From positions 372,001-436,000 of the forward strand of contig CAVPJW010000003.1 in the NCBI GenBank assembly GCA_963705525.1: a stretch of 64,000 nucleotides of DNA. The letters are read 5' to 3'. Origin of the DNA: CAVPJW01 sp963705525 (lineage in GTDB: Bacteria > Acidobacteriota > Vicinamibacteria > Vicinamibacterales > CAVPJW01). Position 1 is the stretch's first letter; each line of letters begins with the position of its first letter. Below are positions 35,517-44,520 of this stretch, in pieces. The notes under the pieces were generated by a model. It did not search any database, was not told the DNA's origin, and saw nothing but the letters and a program-made list of their open reading frames with translations. The position numbers and the translations under genes were made by a program.

Positions 35517-37714
35517 AGCGTTCCTCCTGTCCTCTCGCGCTCGAGCGCGTTGAGAATCTTGTCGGGCGTCAGCGGCAGGCTGCGTATCCGCACGCCGGTC
35601 GCGTTGGCCACGGCGTTTGAAATCGCCGCCGCCGTCGCAATGCACGGGGGCTCGCCCAGCCCGATGACGCCGCGGTCGGACTGATCGACGATGGTGATGT
35701 CGATTTGCGGAACGTCAGAGGGACCGCCGAGCAGATACCACTCCATGTTCGGGTTCACCATCTGTCCGGTGTTGCGGTCGAGAATCCGATCTTCGAACAG
35801 CGCGAAGTTGATGCCCATCACGATGCCGCCGTTGATCTGGCTTTCGGCCGTCAGCTTGTCGATGACGAGACCGCAGTCCTGCACGCAGACGATGCGCTTG
35901 ACGCGGGTGATGCCGGTTTCGACGTCCACTTCGACATCGGCGAACTGCACACCGCTCGAGCCGCTCGACGAAAGCCCTTGCTCCCATTCGCCGTCGACCG
36001 AAACGGGTTCCGTGCCGAGCAGGCGGCATGCCTCTTTCCACGCCATGCCCTTCGACCCGTTGTCTTTCACCTGAATCCGCCCGTTGACCGCGATGAGCGT
36101 GGCCGGATCGACGCCGAGAGACGGCCCGACCTTTGCGCACAACGCATCGAGGGCCTTCTGGGCGGTGATGCGAATCGCCGGGGATACGGACGCCGCCGTC
36201 GTGCTGCCTCCGCTGCCGCCGCTGAACGGATAGAGCGAATCACCGATCTCCGGCTTGATCGCCGCGACCGGCAATCCCAGCGTTTCAGCGGCGATGATGG
36301 CGACGAGCGTGCGCGTGCCCGTGCCGATGTCCTGCGTGCCCGATCGCATCACGACGCCGCCGTCCGGCAGAATCTCGCAGTGCGCTTTGGTGCCACGGCC
36401 TCCGCCGCCCCAGCGATTGGCGGCGCAGCCCAGTCCTCGCTTGATCGGACCGGGTGTGGAATCGCCCGTCGGGTGCCGGCGGCTCCAGTCCATCTGCTTC
36501 GCCGCGATCGGGAAATACGTGCGCCACATAGCGCTCGGACCCTCTGGCGGAAGGTTCTTCAGCCGGAACTCCACCGGATCCATCTTGATGGCATCCGCGA
36601 GCTCGTCCATCAACATCTCTGTGATGTAGCAGCCCTGCGGATGTCCGGGCGCTCTCATCGCCCGCTGTTGTCCGGCATTGATGTAGACGTCCTTGTGACG
36701 CCGGCGACGGTTGGGGAATTGATAGACGTACGGGAGCGGGAACCCGGACCCTGCACCCGCGCCGCCGGTGCCCCACGTTTCCGCATCGAAGGCGGTCAAC
36801 ATTCCATCGGCGGCGACGCCCGCCTTGATGCGCGCGTAGGCTGACGGGCGATTGCCGCTGGCCAGGTGCTCTTCCTTCCGATCGAGCATCATCTTGACTG
36901 CCGCGCCCGCCTGCTTCGCGAGCTTCGCGCACAAGACGCCCTGCACGTCGGGACCGAACTTGCTGCCGAAGCCGCCGCCCATGTACTCCGTGATCACGCG
37001 CACATTCGTCTGCGGAATGCCGAGCGCTTCCGCGAAGCCCTCTTTCGTCCCGTGCACCGCCTGAGTGGATGCCCACGAGGTGAGCTTGTCGCCATCCCAC
37101 TCACAGACGCACCCGTGCGTCTCGAGGCTGACGTGCGTCTGAACCTGTGTGTTGTAACTCTGTTCGACGACGTGCGCGGCCGCCTTGAAGCCGGCGTCGA
37201 GGTCTCCGTTCTCTTCGGCGCTCCCTTCCTTGACGTTGCCACCCTCGAACACGGGCGGAGCCTCGGGTCGCATCGCCTGCTCGATCGTCGCGAGGTGCGG
37301 CAGGATTTCGTACTCCACCTTGATCAGGCGGAGCGCATCGCCCGCCAATTCTTCGGTCGTCGCCGCCAGCGCCGCCACCTCGTCGCCCTGATAGAACACA
37401 CGATGTCCGGTCTTGCTTTCCTGTGCGGGATCGATCACGGCAAGTGCCGCCTTGACACCCGGCGCTTTGAGCGCCGGCGCGAGGTCCAGCGACTTCACGC
37501 GGGCATGCGGATGAGGCGATCGGAGAATGCGCCCGTAGAGAAGGCCGGGGCGCGAGACGTCGTAGGCATATTTCGCCCGGCCCGTGACCTTGTCGGGACC
37601 GTCGAGCCGCTTCTGCCGAGACCCGATGAGCGTCGGGCTCGCTGGCCACTGATACTTCGTGTTCGCCACCGGTTTTGCGGGGCTGTTGACTTCGGGGACC
37701 TGTTCGTCAGCCAC
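35513..37714 (-). CDS. Molybdopterin-binding subunit of a xanthine-dehydrogenase-type enzyme
   Basis: A 733-residue large subunit (YagR/CoxL-like) that holds the Mo-cytosine dinucleotide or molybdopterin cofactor and hydroxylates aldehydes or N-heterocycles. It has KVTGRAKYAYDVSRPGLL, GGGFGSKFGPD, QRAMRAPGHPQGC, a GSGGSTTAASVSP cofactor loop, and the catalytic Glu in GLGEPPCIATAAAIS near the C-terminus. The substrate cannot be read from sequence. GTG 37714 overlaps the Fe-S gene by 8 bp. No XdhC/CoxI maturation gene is present in the cluster. Confidence 0.93.
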   Translation of the reverse strand: MADEQVPEVNSPAKPVANTKYQWPASPTLIGSRQKRLDGPDKVTGRAKYAYDVSRPGLLYGRILRSPHPHARVKSLDLAPALKAPGVKAALAVIDPAQESKTGHRVFYQGDEVAALAATTEELAGDALRLIKVEYEILPHLATIEQAMRPEAPPVFEGGNVKEGSAEENGDLDAGFKAAAHVVEQSYNTQVQTHVSLETHGCVCEWDGDKLTSWASTQAVHGTKEGFAEALGIPQTNVRVITEYMGGGFGSKFGPDVQGVLCAKLAKQAGAAVKMMLDRKEEHLASGNRPSAYARIKAGVAADGMLTAFDAETWGTGGAGAGSGFPLPYVYQFPNRRRRHKDVYINAGQQRAMRAPGHPQGCYITEMLMDELADAIKMDPVEFRLKNLPPEGPSAMWRTYFPIAAKQMDWSRRHPTGDSTPGPIKRGLGCAANRWGGGGRGTKAHCEILPDGGVVMRSGTQDIGTGTRTLVAIIAAETLGLPVAAIKPEIGDSLYPFSGGSGGSTTAASVSPAIRITAQKALDALCAKVGPSLGVDPATLIAVNGRIQVKDNGSKGMAWKEACRLLGTEPVSVDGEWEQGLSSSGSSGVQFADVEVDVETGITRVKRIVCVQDCGLVIDKLTAESQINGGIVMGINFALFEDRILDRNTGQMVNPNMEWYLLGGPSDVPQIDITIVDQSDRGVIGLGEPPCIATAAAISNAVANATGVRIRSLPLTPDKILNALERERTGGTL

Positions 37715-38312
37715 GGGTCACCCCCTTTGCCGCCAGCGCTGCTTCGAGCACACGCGTGTAGGTGCCGCACCGACAGATGTTGCCGTCGAGTCCGCGCCGG
37801 GCCTGCTCGGGCGTCGGATTCGGAGTCTTTTCGAGCAGGGCCACCGCCGCCACGACGAATCCCGGCGTGCAGAAGCCGCACATCAAGCCGTCTGTGTCGC
37901 AGAACGCCTGTTGAACCGGATGCAGGACCGTTCCATTGGCCAGACCTTCGACGGTGCGGATTTGCTTTCCCTGAGCCTCGATCGCCAGCATCGAGCACGC
38001 GTAGACCGTCCGCCCGTCCACGATCATCGTGCACGCGCCGCACGTGCCGCGGTCGCAGACGCGCTTGACGCCGGTGATGTCGAGCCGGGTTCGCACCGCA
38101 TCGAGCAACGTCACGCGCGGCTCGACCTTGAGGTCGTGCCGCTTGCCGTTGATGGTCAGCTGAATCGGGACATCGCCCGGGCCGATCGGGCTGGGAGCGC
38201 CAGCCTGCGCCTCGGCCTCTGCCACCCCTGCAACAGTTGTGGCCAGGCTGCCCACTCCAACCGTTTTCAGAAAGTCGCGACGGCTGACGCTGAATTCGTC
38301 GTGCGGAGCCAT
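37707..38312 (-). CDS. [2Fe-2S] subunit of the molybdoenzyme, Tat-exported
   Basis: A 201-residue small subunit (YagT-like). A twin-arginine signal (SRRDFLKTVGVGSLA) indicates folded export to the periplasm, taking the partner subunits along. The plant-type [2Fe-2S] motif is in CDRGTCGACTMIVDG, with its fourth Cys in VYACSML; the second cluster uses CGFCTPG and CRCGTYTRV. ATG 38312 was chosen so that the Tat motif lies near the N-terminus. It is the first gene of the operon. The 141-bp gap upstream holds no gene. Confidence 0.93.
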   Translation of the reverse strand: MAPHDEFSVSRRDFLKTVGVGSLATTVAGVAEAEAQAGAPSPIGPGDVPIQLTINGKRHDLKVEPRVTLLDAVRTRLDITGVKRVCDRGTCGACTMIVDGRTVYACSMLAIEAQGKQIRTVEGLANGTVLHPVQQAFCDTDGLMCGFCTPGFVVAAVALLEKTPNPTPEQARRGLDGNICRCGTYTRVLEAALAAKGVTRG

Positions 38313-38453
38313 TGAGAGCCCCCTCAGAAGGTGAAGTGACGCGGTGAGAATGCCAAGAATAGCCAACGTTTCGCGCCAGAGCAAGCGGATCCGGGCGAAA
38401 CCTTCCCTTTAGACGCCGGAGGGCGAACGTGGGTCCGGATGAGGCCGCCGCGA

Positions 38454-38651
38454 TTACACCGCATGAGGAGGCTCGCGCTCGAGGACCTGGATGAGCTCGG
38501 TGAGTCGATCGATTTCCTGACTGGCCGAGTGAATCACGGCCCGCCGCTCCTGAAGCGTGAGACGCTGCCAATCTTCATCGTCGAAGCGGACACGGCCCTC
38601 CGGGTCGAAATCGACCAGGCTTGCGTCCATCGTTTCGACAAACAGCTTCAT
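38454..38651 (-). CDS. Small acidic protein of unknown function
   Basis: A 65-residue protein, mostly helical after residue 25 (LTLQERRAVIHSASQEIDRL), with an acidic start (DFDPEGRVRFDDEDW). No signal peptide or metal motif is seen. An AAAGG sequence precedes ATG 38651. It lies 33 bp downstream of the ACT-domain gene on the same strand, so the two are probably cotranscribed. The long helix may allow dimerisation. Family not recognised. Confidence 0.55.
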   Translation of the reverse strand: MKLFVETMDASLVDFDPEGRVRFDDEDWQRLTLQERRAVIHSASQEIDRLTELIQVLEREPPHAV

Positions 38652-38684
38652 GGATGACCTTTCGGGGAGTCTGTCGGGGCACGC

Positions 38685-39068
38685 TCAGACGCCTGCCGCC
38701 GCGGACGCCCTTTGAGGATCGGCCACGCCGACCACGATGCCGGTCATGCGGTCGGAATCGAGCGAGCCGGCGTAGGAGTAGTCAACATTGATGCCGGCCT
38801 GGGCGATGAGGGCGAGCGCGCGCCCGGCGGCGACGTGATCGTTCGGCACGACCACATACAGGACGTCCTTGGTGTCTACCGTGTAGTGACGCTCACGAAG
38901 CGTGCCAGCGGCGTGCACAGGATTGTCCACCACCATCCGGAGCGTGCCGCTCGCGTCGAGCGCCATGGCGTCGATCTTCACGCGCTCGTCAGCGAGGACG
39001 CGACAGACATCCGCCAGCGCACCCGGGCTGTTCGCCAGCCGGAGGGTTATCTCGGATCTGAAGGCCAT
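38685..39068 (-). CDS. Tandem ACT-domain protein
   Basis: A 127-residue protein built of two ACT-like units: residues about 5-65 (LRLANSPGALADVCRVLAD) and about 68-120 (VVVPNDHVAAGRALALIAQAGINV). Stand-alone ACT pairs bind amino acids and regulate other proteins. No enzyme is fused to it and the ligand is unknown. Its neighbours are the small acidic protein and, further on, the molybdoenzyme operon, which do not reveal a target. No convincing Shine-Dalgarno precedes ATG 39068. Confidence 0.85.
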   Translation of the reverse strand: MAFRSEITLRLANSPGALADVCRVLADERVKIDAMALDASGTLRMVVDNPVHAAGTLRERHYTVDTKDVLYVVVPNDHVAAGRALALIAQAGINVDYSYAGSLDSDRMTGIVVGVADPQRASAAAGV

Positions 39069-39109
39069 GCGGGAAATCTACGGCTTTCGAGCGCGGACCG
39101 CAATAAACG

Positions 39110-39244
39110 AAGGTCCAAGGGTCTCAGAGTCGCAGGGTCGGAGGGGAGGTTTGAAGGTGGGTGTCAAGCGAAGTTCAAGAGTTACCCAGTAAAGGTAGAA
39201 AAGGTCGCAACGCCAAGGGAATGACCCTGAGACCTTGCGACCCT
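39110..39244. repeat. Inverted pair of octamer tandem arrays
   Basis: Three 8-bp units of the type AGGGTCTC (39118-39141) are followed 79 bp later by three units of the reverse-complement type GACCCTGA (39221-39244). The period is eight, not seven as in the other arrays. The region between holds further GGTCGC-like fragments but no gene. Confidence 0.75.
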
Positions 39245-39255
39245 GACTTGCTCGT

Positions 39256-39285
39256 GGTCGTCCTGAGCTCCGCCGAAGGACGACC
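39256..39285. repeat. REP-like hairpin
   Basis: GGTCGTCCT (39256-39264) and AGGACGACC (39277-39285) are perfect 9-bp arms around a 12-bp loop. It lies downstream of the OmpA-like gene. Similar GGACGACC-type palindromes are common between genes in environmental bacteria, as far as I recall. It could act as a terminator or REP element. Confidence 0.7.
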
Positions 39286-39306
39286 CTCGATGCGACCTGT
39301 CTTCTT

Positions 39307-39972
39307 CTACGCCAACACCTTGATCACAACACGGCGATTCTGCGCGCGGCCCGCCGTCGTGTTGTTCGGCGCGATCGGCTTGTCCTCGCCGTAGCTGATC
39401 ACGCTGATCTTGTGCAACGGGATCTGGTGGTGCTCGTAGATGTACTTCTTCACCTGCTCCGCTCGCTCGAGGCCAATGCGCTCGTTGACGTTCTTGGCGC
39501 CGAGTGAATCGGTGTGACCCTCGATCTCGATGAACACGGTCTTCGGGTCGGTCTTCAGCTGGTTGATCACTTCGTCGATCCGCGCCGTTGCGGTCTCGGG
39601 AAGATCAGTCTTGCCAAACTTGAAGTTGCCCTGGTCCTCGCTGAGCACGACTTCGTAAATCAGGCGCTTGGACGCCTTGTCAATCGCATCGGCCTTCATG
39701 CCGACGGCGTTGGCTGCGTCCTTGGCCTCGGTCGCCGCCTTGCCCGCCGCGTCGGCACGCTGTCCGACCGCGTCGGTCTTCTGATCGACCTCGGTAATGC
39801 GCTGTTCGTTCTTACGCGTCCGCTCCTGGGTCTCCTCGAGACCCTGCGAGAGGGATTCGACCTTGGTGTTCACCTCTCCCACGCGGGTCCTGACATATTT
39901 CTTGCTCGCGCACGCCGTGGATCCTCCCACGCCGAGCGCAATGACCGCCGCCGCCAGCAACACTTTACGCAT
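39307..39972 (-). CDS. OmpA-family lipoprotein with coiled coil
   Basis: A 221-residue Pal-like protein. A lipoprotein signal ends at a Cys in GGSTACAS (about 20). Residues about 30-110 form an Ala/Glu/Lys-rich coiled coil, and an OmpA C-terminal peptidoglycan-binding domain (about 115-221) shows IEGHTDSLGAKNVNERIGLERAEQV and NRRVVI. It probably tethers the outer membrane to peptidoglycan. ATG 39972 follows CAGGAGGATCAG; longer frames upstream overlap the VWA gene and lack a signal. It is second in an operon with the VWA gene (22-bp gap). Confidence 0.92.
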   Translation of the reverse strand: MRKVLLAAAVIALGVGGSTACASKKYVRTRVGEVNTKVESLSQGLEETQERTRKNEQRITEVDQKTDAVGQRADAAGKAATEAKDAANAVGMKADAIDKASKRLIYEVVLSEDQGNFKFGKTDLPETATARIDEVINQLKTDPKTVFIEIEGHTDSLGAKNVNERIGLERAEQVKKYIYEHHQIPLHKISVISYGEDKPIAPNNTTAGRAQNRRVVIKVLA

Positions 39973-39994
39973 CTGATCCTCCTGAAGAAATCTA

Positions 39995-40951
39995 CTAGTG
40001 CGCGCTACCAACCGGGCGTGTATGGCCCGCGAAATAACCACTCCGAGCACGAACGGTGAAGTCCTTGTCCCTCATCCTGAGCTCGAGCGGATGCCAGCCC
40101 GGAATGGCGCTCGGCTCGAACACGATCAAGTACTGATGCCGCAGTTCCGTCACGATTTGCCGCGCCGCGAGGCTTGCATGCGCCGGCGCGCTCGACATAA
40201 GCAGCGCACCGCCGGTCCAGCGCGCAAGGTCTGTCAGATCTCCGGTGAGCGGCGACGTCTCCGGATTCGCCACGGCGCTCTTTTCGCCCACGTGATCGAG
40301 CGGCGACACAACCGCCAGGATGTATACGGGCACGTCGATCGCGCTCGCCACGCCGGACACCTCGGGAGCGCTCATCTTGCTGGCCGTATCGACCCCATCG
40401 GTCAGGACCACCACCGCTCGGCGAAGACGGCCCCGTTCGACGACGCGCCGGGCCGTGGCTGCAATCGCGTCGCGGAGCGATGTGGCGCCGAACGGCTTCA
40501 CCTGGTCGAGCGAGTTCAGCACGTGCAGCGTGTCCGATGTGAACGGAGCGATTTCCTGGAGTCCGGTATCGAAGGCGAAGAGCGCTACTTCGTCGGTTCC
40601 AGGCTTCAGCCAGCTCAATAGGTGGTGGGCCGCCTGGCCGGCCGCCGACATCTTGTAGCCGACCTGCATGCTGCCGCTCACATCGAGCAGGACCGCTAGC
40701 GAGATGGGCGACTCTTCCGAACGAAATTCCGTGATGGTCCGGGGCTGGCCGGCGTCGTAGAGTTCGAAGTCTCTCGACTGGAGACTGGGCACGAGCCGCC
40801 CATTCCGATCTCGCACCACCGCAGATACCGTCACGAGATCCACCCCACTCTTGAACGTGGCCGCCGGCTCCTGAGACTGACTCGGAGCCTGCCACCCGAG
40901 GACGGCCGCTACCACGAATGCGACCATCGGCACGGGCTTCCGCAAACCCAT
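39995..40951 (-). CDS. Exported VWFA-related protein, acidobacterial type
   Basis: A 318-residue exported protein with a signal peptide (VPMVAFVVAAVLGWQAPSQSQ). The body matches the VWFA-related family that is expanded in Acidobacteriota: a lead-in VDLVTVSAVVRDRNGRLV and DFELYDAGQPRTI, then a von Willebrand A domain with MIDAS motifs DVSGSM (about 98), the Thr region FGATSLRD and LTDGVD. It probably mediates metal-dependent protein contacts in the envelope. ATG 40951 follows GGGAGGG, and a -10 TACAAT is read at 41002-40997. The family is a taxonomic pointer for this window. Confidence 0.88.
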   Translation of the reverse strand: MGLRKPVPMVAFVVAAVLGWQAPSQSQEPAATFKSGVDLVTVSAVVRDRNGRLVPSLQSRDFELYDAGQPRTITEFRSEESPISLAVLLDVSGSMQVGYKMSAAGQAAHHLLSWLKPGTDEVALFAFDTGLQEIAPFTSDTLHVLNSLDQVKPFGATSLRDAIAATARRVVERGRLRRAVVVLTDGVDTASKMSAPEVSGVASAIDVPVYILAVVSPLDHVGEKSAVANPETSPLTGDLTDLARWTGGALLMSSAPAHASLAARQIVTELRHQYLIVFEPSAIPGWHPLELRMRDKDFTVRARSGYFAGHTRPVGSAH

Positions 40952-41164
40952 GAACACCCACCCTCCCTTCAACGTACTTGCCATGTGATGTAATTCATTG
41001 TAATAGAAATAGTTATCGCGCTTCACGGACACTGAGACGGGCGTCGTTTCCGCATTTTCGCGTAAGAATTACACAGTCTCCGAGAAATGGCTGGGCTAAC
41101 GCGTGTAAAAACTGCCTGTGGGTTTCACTTTCGGCTGTTCGAACCTCTGACGTAAGATCTCCCC

Positions 41165-42379
41165 ATGAATTCCCGTGTTGCTTCCTCGATTCGGGCGGCA
41201 TCTCGTGTCGCCAACTTTACGTACGCCATCCGGAATATCGTCGCCGAAGCTCGGAAAGTCGAGGCCGACGGCCGCAAGGTGCGCTACCTGAACATCGGGG
41301 ATCCGATACCGTTCGGGTTCCGGACCCCGCCGCATCTGATTGCAGCGGTCGAAAAGGCCATGCGCGACGGCCATAACGGGTATGTCGCCTCGCCCGGCAT
41401 CCAGCCGGCCCGCGAAGCCGTGGCCGCCGACTTCACGGCGCGAGGCGTGCCGACATCACCGGATAGGGTCCTCATCACGTCCGGGACGTCGGAAGGGATC
41501 GAGCTCGCCCTCAGCGCGCTCGTCGATGCTGACGAAGAGGTTCTCGTCCCGGCACCCACCTACCCGCTCTATACCGCCGTGCTCGCGAAAATCGGGGCGC
41601 GTGGCGTCTATTACCGCACCGATCCCAATCGCGGATGGCAGCCCGACCTCGATCACCTGCGCAGTCTCCTCACGGCAAAGACCCGGGCGCTGGTGATTAT
41701 CGATCCGAACAATCCGACTGGAGCCGTTTATCCACAGGCGACGCGACGCGCGCTTCTCGACTTCGCCGATCGCCACAACCTGGTTGTCCTGGCCGACGAG
41801 GTCTACGCAGATCTTTCGTACGAGGGATCCGTCGCGCCGCTCGGCACGCTCGACCTCGACGCGCCCGTTATTTCCTTCTCCAGTCTGTCGAAGGCATACC
41901 TGGCGCCCGGATGGCGAGCTGGCTGGATGGCGGTCGGGCGCACAGACCGACTGGATGACGTGCTCAACGCGATCAAGAAACTCGCGGACGGCAGGCTGTG
42001 CAGCACGGGGCCGATGCAGTACGGCATTGTCGCCGCGCTGACCGGCGACCGCTCGCACCAGATCGAGTTCAGGCGCGCCCTGCGCGAGCGTGCGGACGTC
42101 TCGACGACTCGGCTGAACGGCATCCCGGGTGTCACGTGCGTGCCCCCGACGGCGGCGTTCTATGCCATGCCCAAGGTCGCCCTTCCGCCCGGACGGACCG
42201 ACGAGGATTACGTCGTGGGTCTTCTGCGCGCGACCGGTGTGCTGTGCGTGTATGGCTCCGGGTTCGGGTTGCCCGCCGCCGACGGCTTTTTCCGCGTCGT
42301 CTTTCTGGCCTCGCCTTCCGAGCTCAATGCCATTTATGACGACGTCGCCGCGTTCACACGCCAGTTTCTGGAACGATGA
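41165..42379 (+). CDS. Alanine-type PLP aminotransferase
   Basis: A 404-residue fold-type I aminotransferase close to the AlaA/AlaT group by its N-terminal region (NIGDPIPFGFRTPPHL) and length. It has IDPNNPTGAVY, LADEVYADLSYEG and the PLP lysine in SFSSLSKAYLAPGWRAGW. It would interconvert alanine and pyruvate with a 2-oxo acid, with moderate confidence. ATG 41165 has no strong Shine-Dalgarno. The 213-bp divergent gap to the VWA gene holds promoters but no gene. Confidence 0.88.
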   Translation: MNSRVASSIRAASRVANFTYAIRNIVAEARKVEADGRKVRYLNIGDPIPFGFRTPPHLIAAVEKAMRDGHNGYVASPGIQPAREAVAADFTARGVPTSPDRVLITSGTSEGIELALSALVDADEEVLVPAPTYPLYTAVLAKIGARGVYYRTDPNRGWQPDLDHLRSLLTAKTRALVIIDPNNPTGAVYPQATRRALLDFADRHNLVVLADEVYADLSYEGSVAPLGTLDLDAPVISFSSLSKAYLAPGWRAGWMAVGRTDRLDDVLNAIKKLADGRLCSTGPMQYGIVAALTGDRSHQIEFRRALRERADVSTTRLNGIPGVTCVPPTAAFYAMPKVALPPGRTDEDYVVGLLRATGVLCVYGSGFGLPAADGFFRVVFLASPSELNAIYDDVAAFTRQFLER

Positions 42380-42416
42380 GCGACGTCACGACAATCGATC
42401 GACGCGCGCCTTCAGA

Positions 42417-44465
42417 GTGCATCTGCTGACGACATCGACGCGTCCCACGGCCCGCCATTTGGTCGAACCCCTGTCGTTGATCAAGAAACTCTTCAATTTT
42501 CGTTCGAGCGCATCGGTCGCCTACTGGTACGTCGTCCTGACGTTACTGATGACGTGGCCGCTCGGGCGAGGGCTTGGGCGCGATGTGCCTGCCGACCTCG
42601 GCGATCCGTTGCTCAATTGCTGGATCCTCGGGTGGGATGCCGACCATCTCCTGAAGTTCCTGTCAGGCCGCTTGAACGCTTTCACAGGGTTCTGGAATGC
42701 GAACATTTTCTTCCCCGAGCCTTTGACCCTCGCCTATTCGGAGCACCTGATCGCGCAGGCCTTCCAGATCCTCCCGTTCTACGCACTCACGCGAAACCTT
42801 CTCCTCGGTTACAACCTGCTCTTCCTGTCGACCTTCGTCCTCTCGGCGCTCGGCATGTATCTGCTGGTTCGCGATCTCACGGGGCGTTCGTTGACGGCTT
42901 TCGTCGCTGGACTTTTCTATGGCTTCGCACCGTACCGACTCGCGGAGCTTCCACACCTGCAGGTACTGTCGTCCCAGTGGATGCCGTTTGCACTGCTCGG
43001 CCTGCACCGCTACATCACCGGCCGGCGCCGAGCGCCCCTCGCATGGGCGACCGTGGCGCTCGTCGTCCAGAGTCTTTCATGCGGCTACTACATGTTGTTC
43101 TTCGCTCCGCTCTTCGCGGCCTATGCGCTTTTTGAGATCGCGAGGTGCAACCGGTGGCGGGACCCGTCGCTCTGGCGCGATCTTCTGATTGCCGGTAGTG
43201 CGGTTGTATTGATTTTGTGGCCGTTCGTCTCACCCTATCTGGAACTACGGCGCCTCGGGTTCCCTCGGCGACCCATCGAGGAGGTGTCGAAATATTCTGC
43301 TGATGTGTATGGCTATTTCACGGCGAACCATTCATCGCGCCTCTACGGGCACCGCCTCCGCGCATGGCCCAGACCCGAGGGCGAAGTCTTTCCGGGACTC
43401 GTGCCCATCGCGCTGGCAATCGTGGCGATGTGGACGGGTGGCGTTGACCTATTGCGGAGAACGCAAGCGAGCGGAAGCACACGCTGGCGCACAACAAGCG
43501 CCGCTATTGCCATTCTCGTGCTGGCACACGGCGTCCTGATAGCCGCCGTGTTGCTGACGGGCGGTTTCGGCCTCTGGCTCGGTCCGTTGAGCATTGGCGT
43601 CAAGAACGTCTGGCGCCTGATCCGGGACCTCGTGATCGGGGTCGTCATCCTCTGGATGTTGTCGCCGCGCGCTCGCGGGTTGCTCCGCGAAGCGTCGCGT
43701 TCGACGCTGGCGTTCTTCGCTTTCGGGATCGTTGTGGCGTTCTGGCTTTCCCTGGGTCCGGCACCCACTTCCCGTGGCATCCGGCTGGTCGGATCGGCTG
43801 CCTACTACTACTTCTACACCTTCGTTCCTGGATTCGACGGCATCCGTGTGCCGGCACGCCTGGCGATGCTGGTCGCCCTTTGCCTTTCCGTTGTAGCAGC
43901 TTATGGGGCGGCCGGCCTGGAACGCGGCGGCCGCCGCGGTCGAGTCATTCTTGCGGCGCTGGCGGCCGTGTTCCTCCTCGAAGCCACTGGTGCGCCGATC
44001 GCTTTGAACGGGACGTTTTCCTACGCGAACCTGGAGCCAACGCCGGGCCGCGTTTATCCAGCATCGCGAGCGCCCGCCGTCTACAAGTCGTTGAACGCGT
44101 TACCGGCAGACGCTGCACTCGTGGAGTTTCCGTTCGGCGTTGACGGGTATGAAGTGCGCTACATGTACTACTCGACGCTCCATTGGAAGCCGCTCCTCAA
44201 TGGGTACAGCGGCGGCTTCCCGCTCTCATACTCAAGGAACAAAGCGGCCCTGAGCAGGGTAATTGAAAAACCAGACGTAGCATGGGCAGCGCTGGCCGCC
44301 TCTGGCGCCACGCATGTAATCGTGCATGAGTCGGCGTATCTCAGGCGTCGCAGGCGCATCGTCGGGCGATGGTTGCGAGATCATGATGCCCGCGAGATAG
44401 CCGTGTTCGGGCGGGATCACGTTTTTGAACTTTCCAGGCCCGGTGTGGCACTTTCGGGCCAGTGA
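42417..44465 (+). CDS. Large polytopic membrane protein, glycosyltransferase-C-like
   Basis: A roughly 682-residue integral membrane protein with about 12 hydrophobic segments. The first loop holds acidic residues (DVPADLGDPLLNCWILGWD) in the place where GT-C enzymes such as PMT have their catalytic Asp, so a lipid-linked sugar transferase is possible. The C-terminal third is a soluble domain (e.g. YPASRAPAVYKSLNALPAD). The start is unclear: GTG 42417 and TTG 42477 both lack ribosome-binding sites, and the frame is open back into the aminotransferase gene. It lies 37 bp after that gene. Confidence 0.72.
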   Translation: MHLLTTSTRPTARHLVEPLSLIKKLFNFRSSASVAYWYVVLTLLMTWPLGRGLGRDVPADLGDPLLNCWILGWDADHLLKFLSGRLNAFTGFWNANIFFPEPLTLAYSEHLIAQAFQILPFYALTRNLLLGYNLLFLSTFVLSALGMYLLVRDLTGRSLTAFVAGLFYGFAPYRLAELPHLQVLSSQWMPFALLGLHRYITGRRRAPLAWATVALVVQSLSCGYYMLFFAPLFAAYALFEIARCNRWRDPSLWRDLLIAGSAVVLILWPFVSPYLELRRLGFPRRPIEEVSKYSADVYGYFTANHSSRLYGHRLRAWPRPEGEVFPGLVPIALAIVAMWTGGVDLLRRTQASGSTRWRTTSAAIAILVLAHGVLIAAVLLTGGFGLWLGPLSIGVKNVWRLIRDLVIGVVILWMLSPRARGLLREASRSTLAFFAFGIVVAFWLSLGPAPTSRGIRLVGSAAYYYFYTFVPGFDGIRVPARLAMLVALCLSVVAAYGAAGLERGGRRGRVILAALAAVFLLEATGAPIALNGTFSYANLEPTPGRVYPASRAPAVYKSLNALPADAALVEFPFGVDGYEVRYMYYSTLHWKPLLNGYSGGFPLSYSRNKAALSRVIEKPDVAWAALAASGATHVIVHESAYLRRRRRIVGRWLRDHDAREIAVFGRDHVFELSRPGVALSGQ

Positions 44466-44520
44466 AAAGGCCCCGGTTTTCCGGTTGCGGCCGAGACCCT
44501 CTCCGGAGAGAATCTAGCCC

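Noticed and set aside
36866..38068. 400-codon plus-strand open frame opposite the molybdoenzyme genes
   Set aside because: The opposite strand carries unmistakable cofactor motifs; this frame is a GC artefact.
42376..42428. ATG overlapping the aminotransferase stop (ATGA) as a start for the membrane protein
   Set aside because: It opens only a 17-codon frame that stops at 42428 and is not in frame with the membrane protein.
44499..44510. CTCTCCGGAGAG palindrome as terminator
   Set aside because: No T-run follows on either strand and the stem is short.
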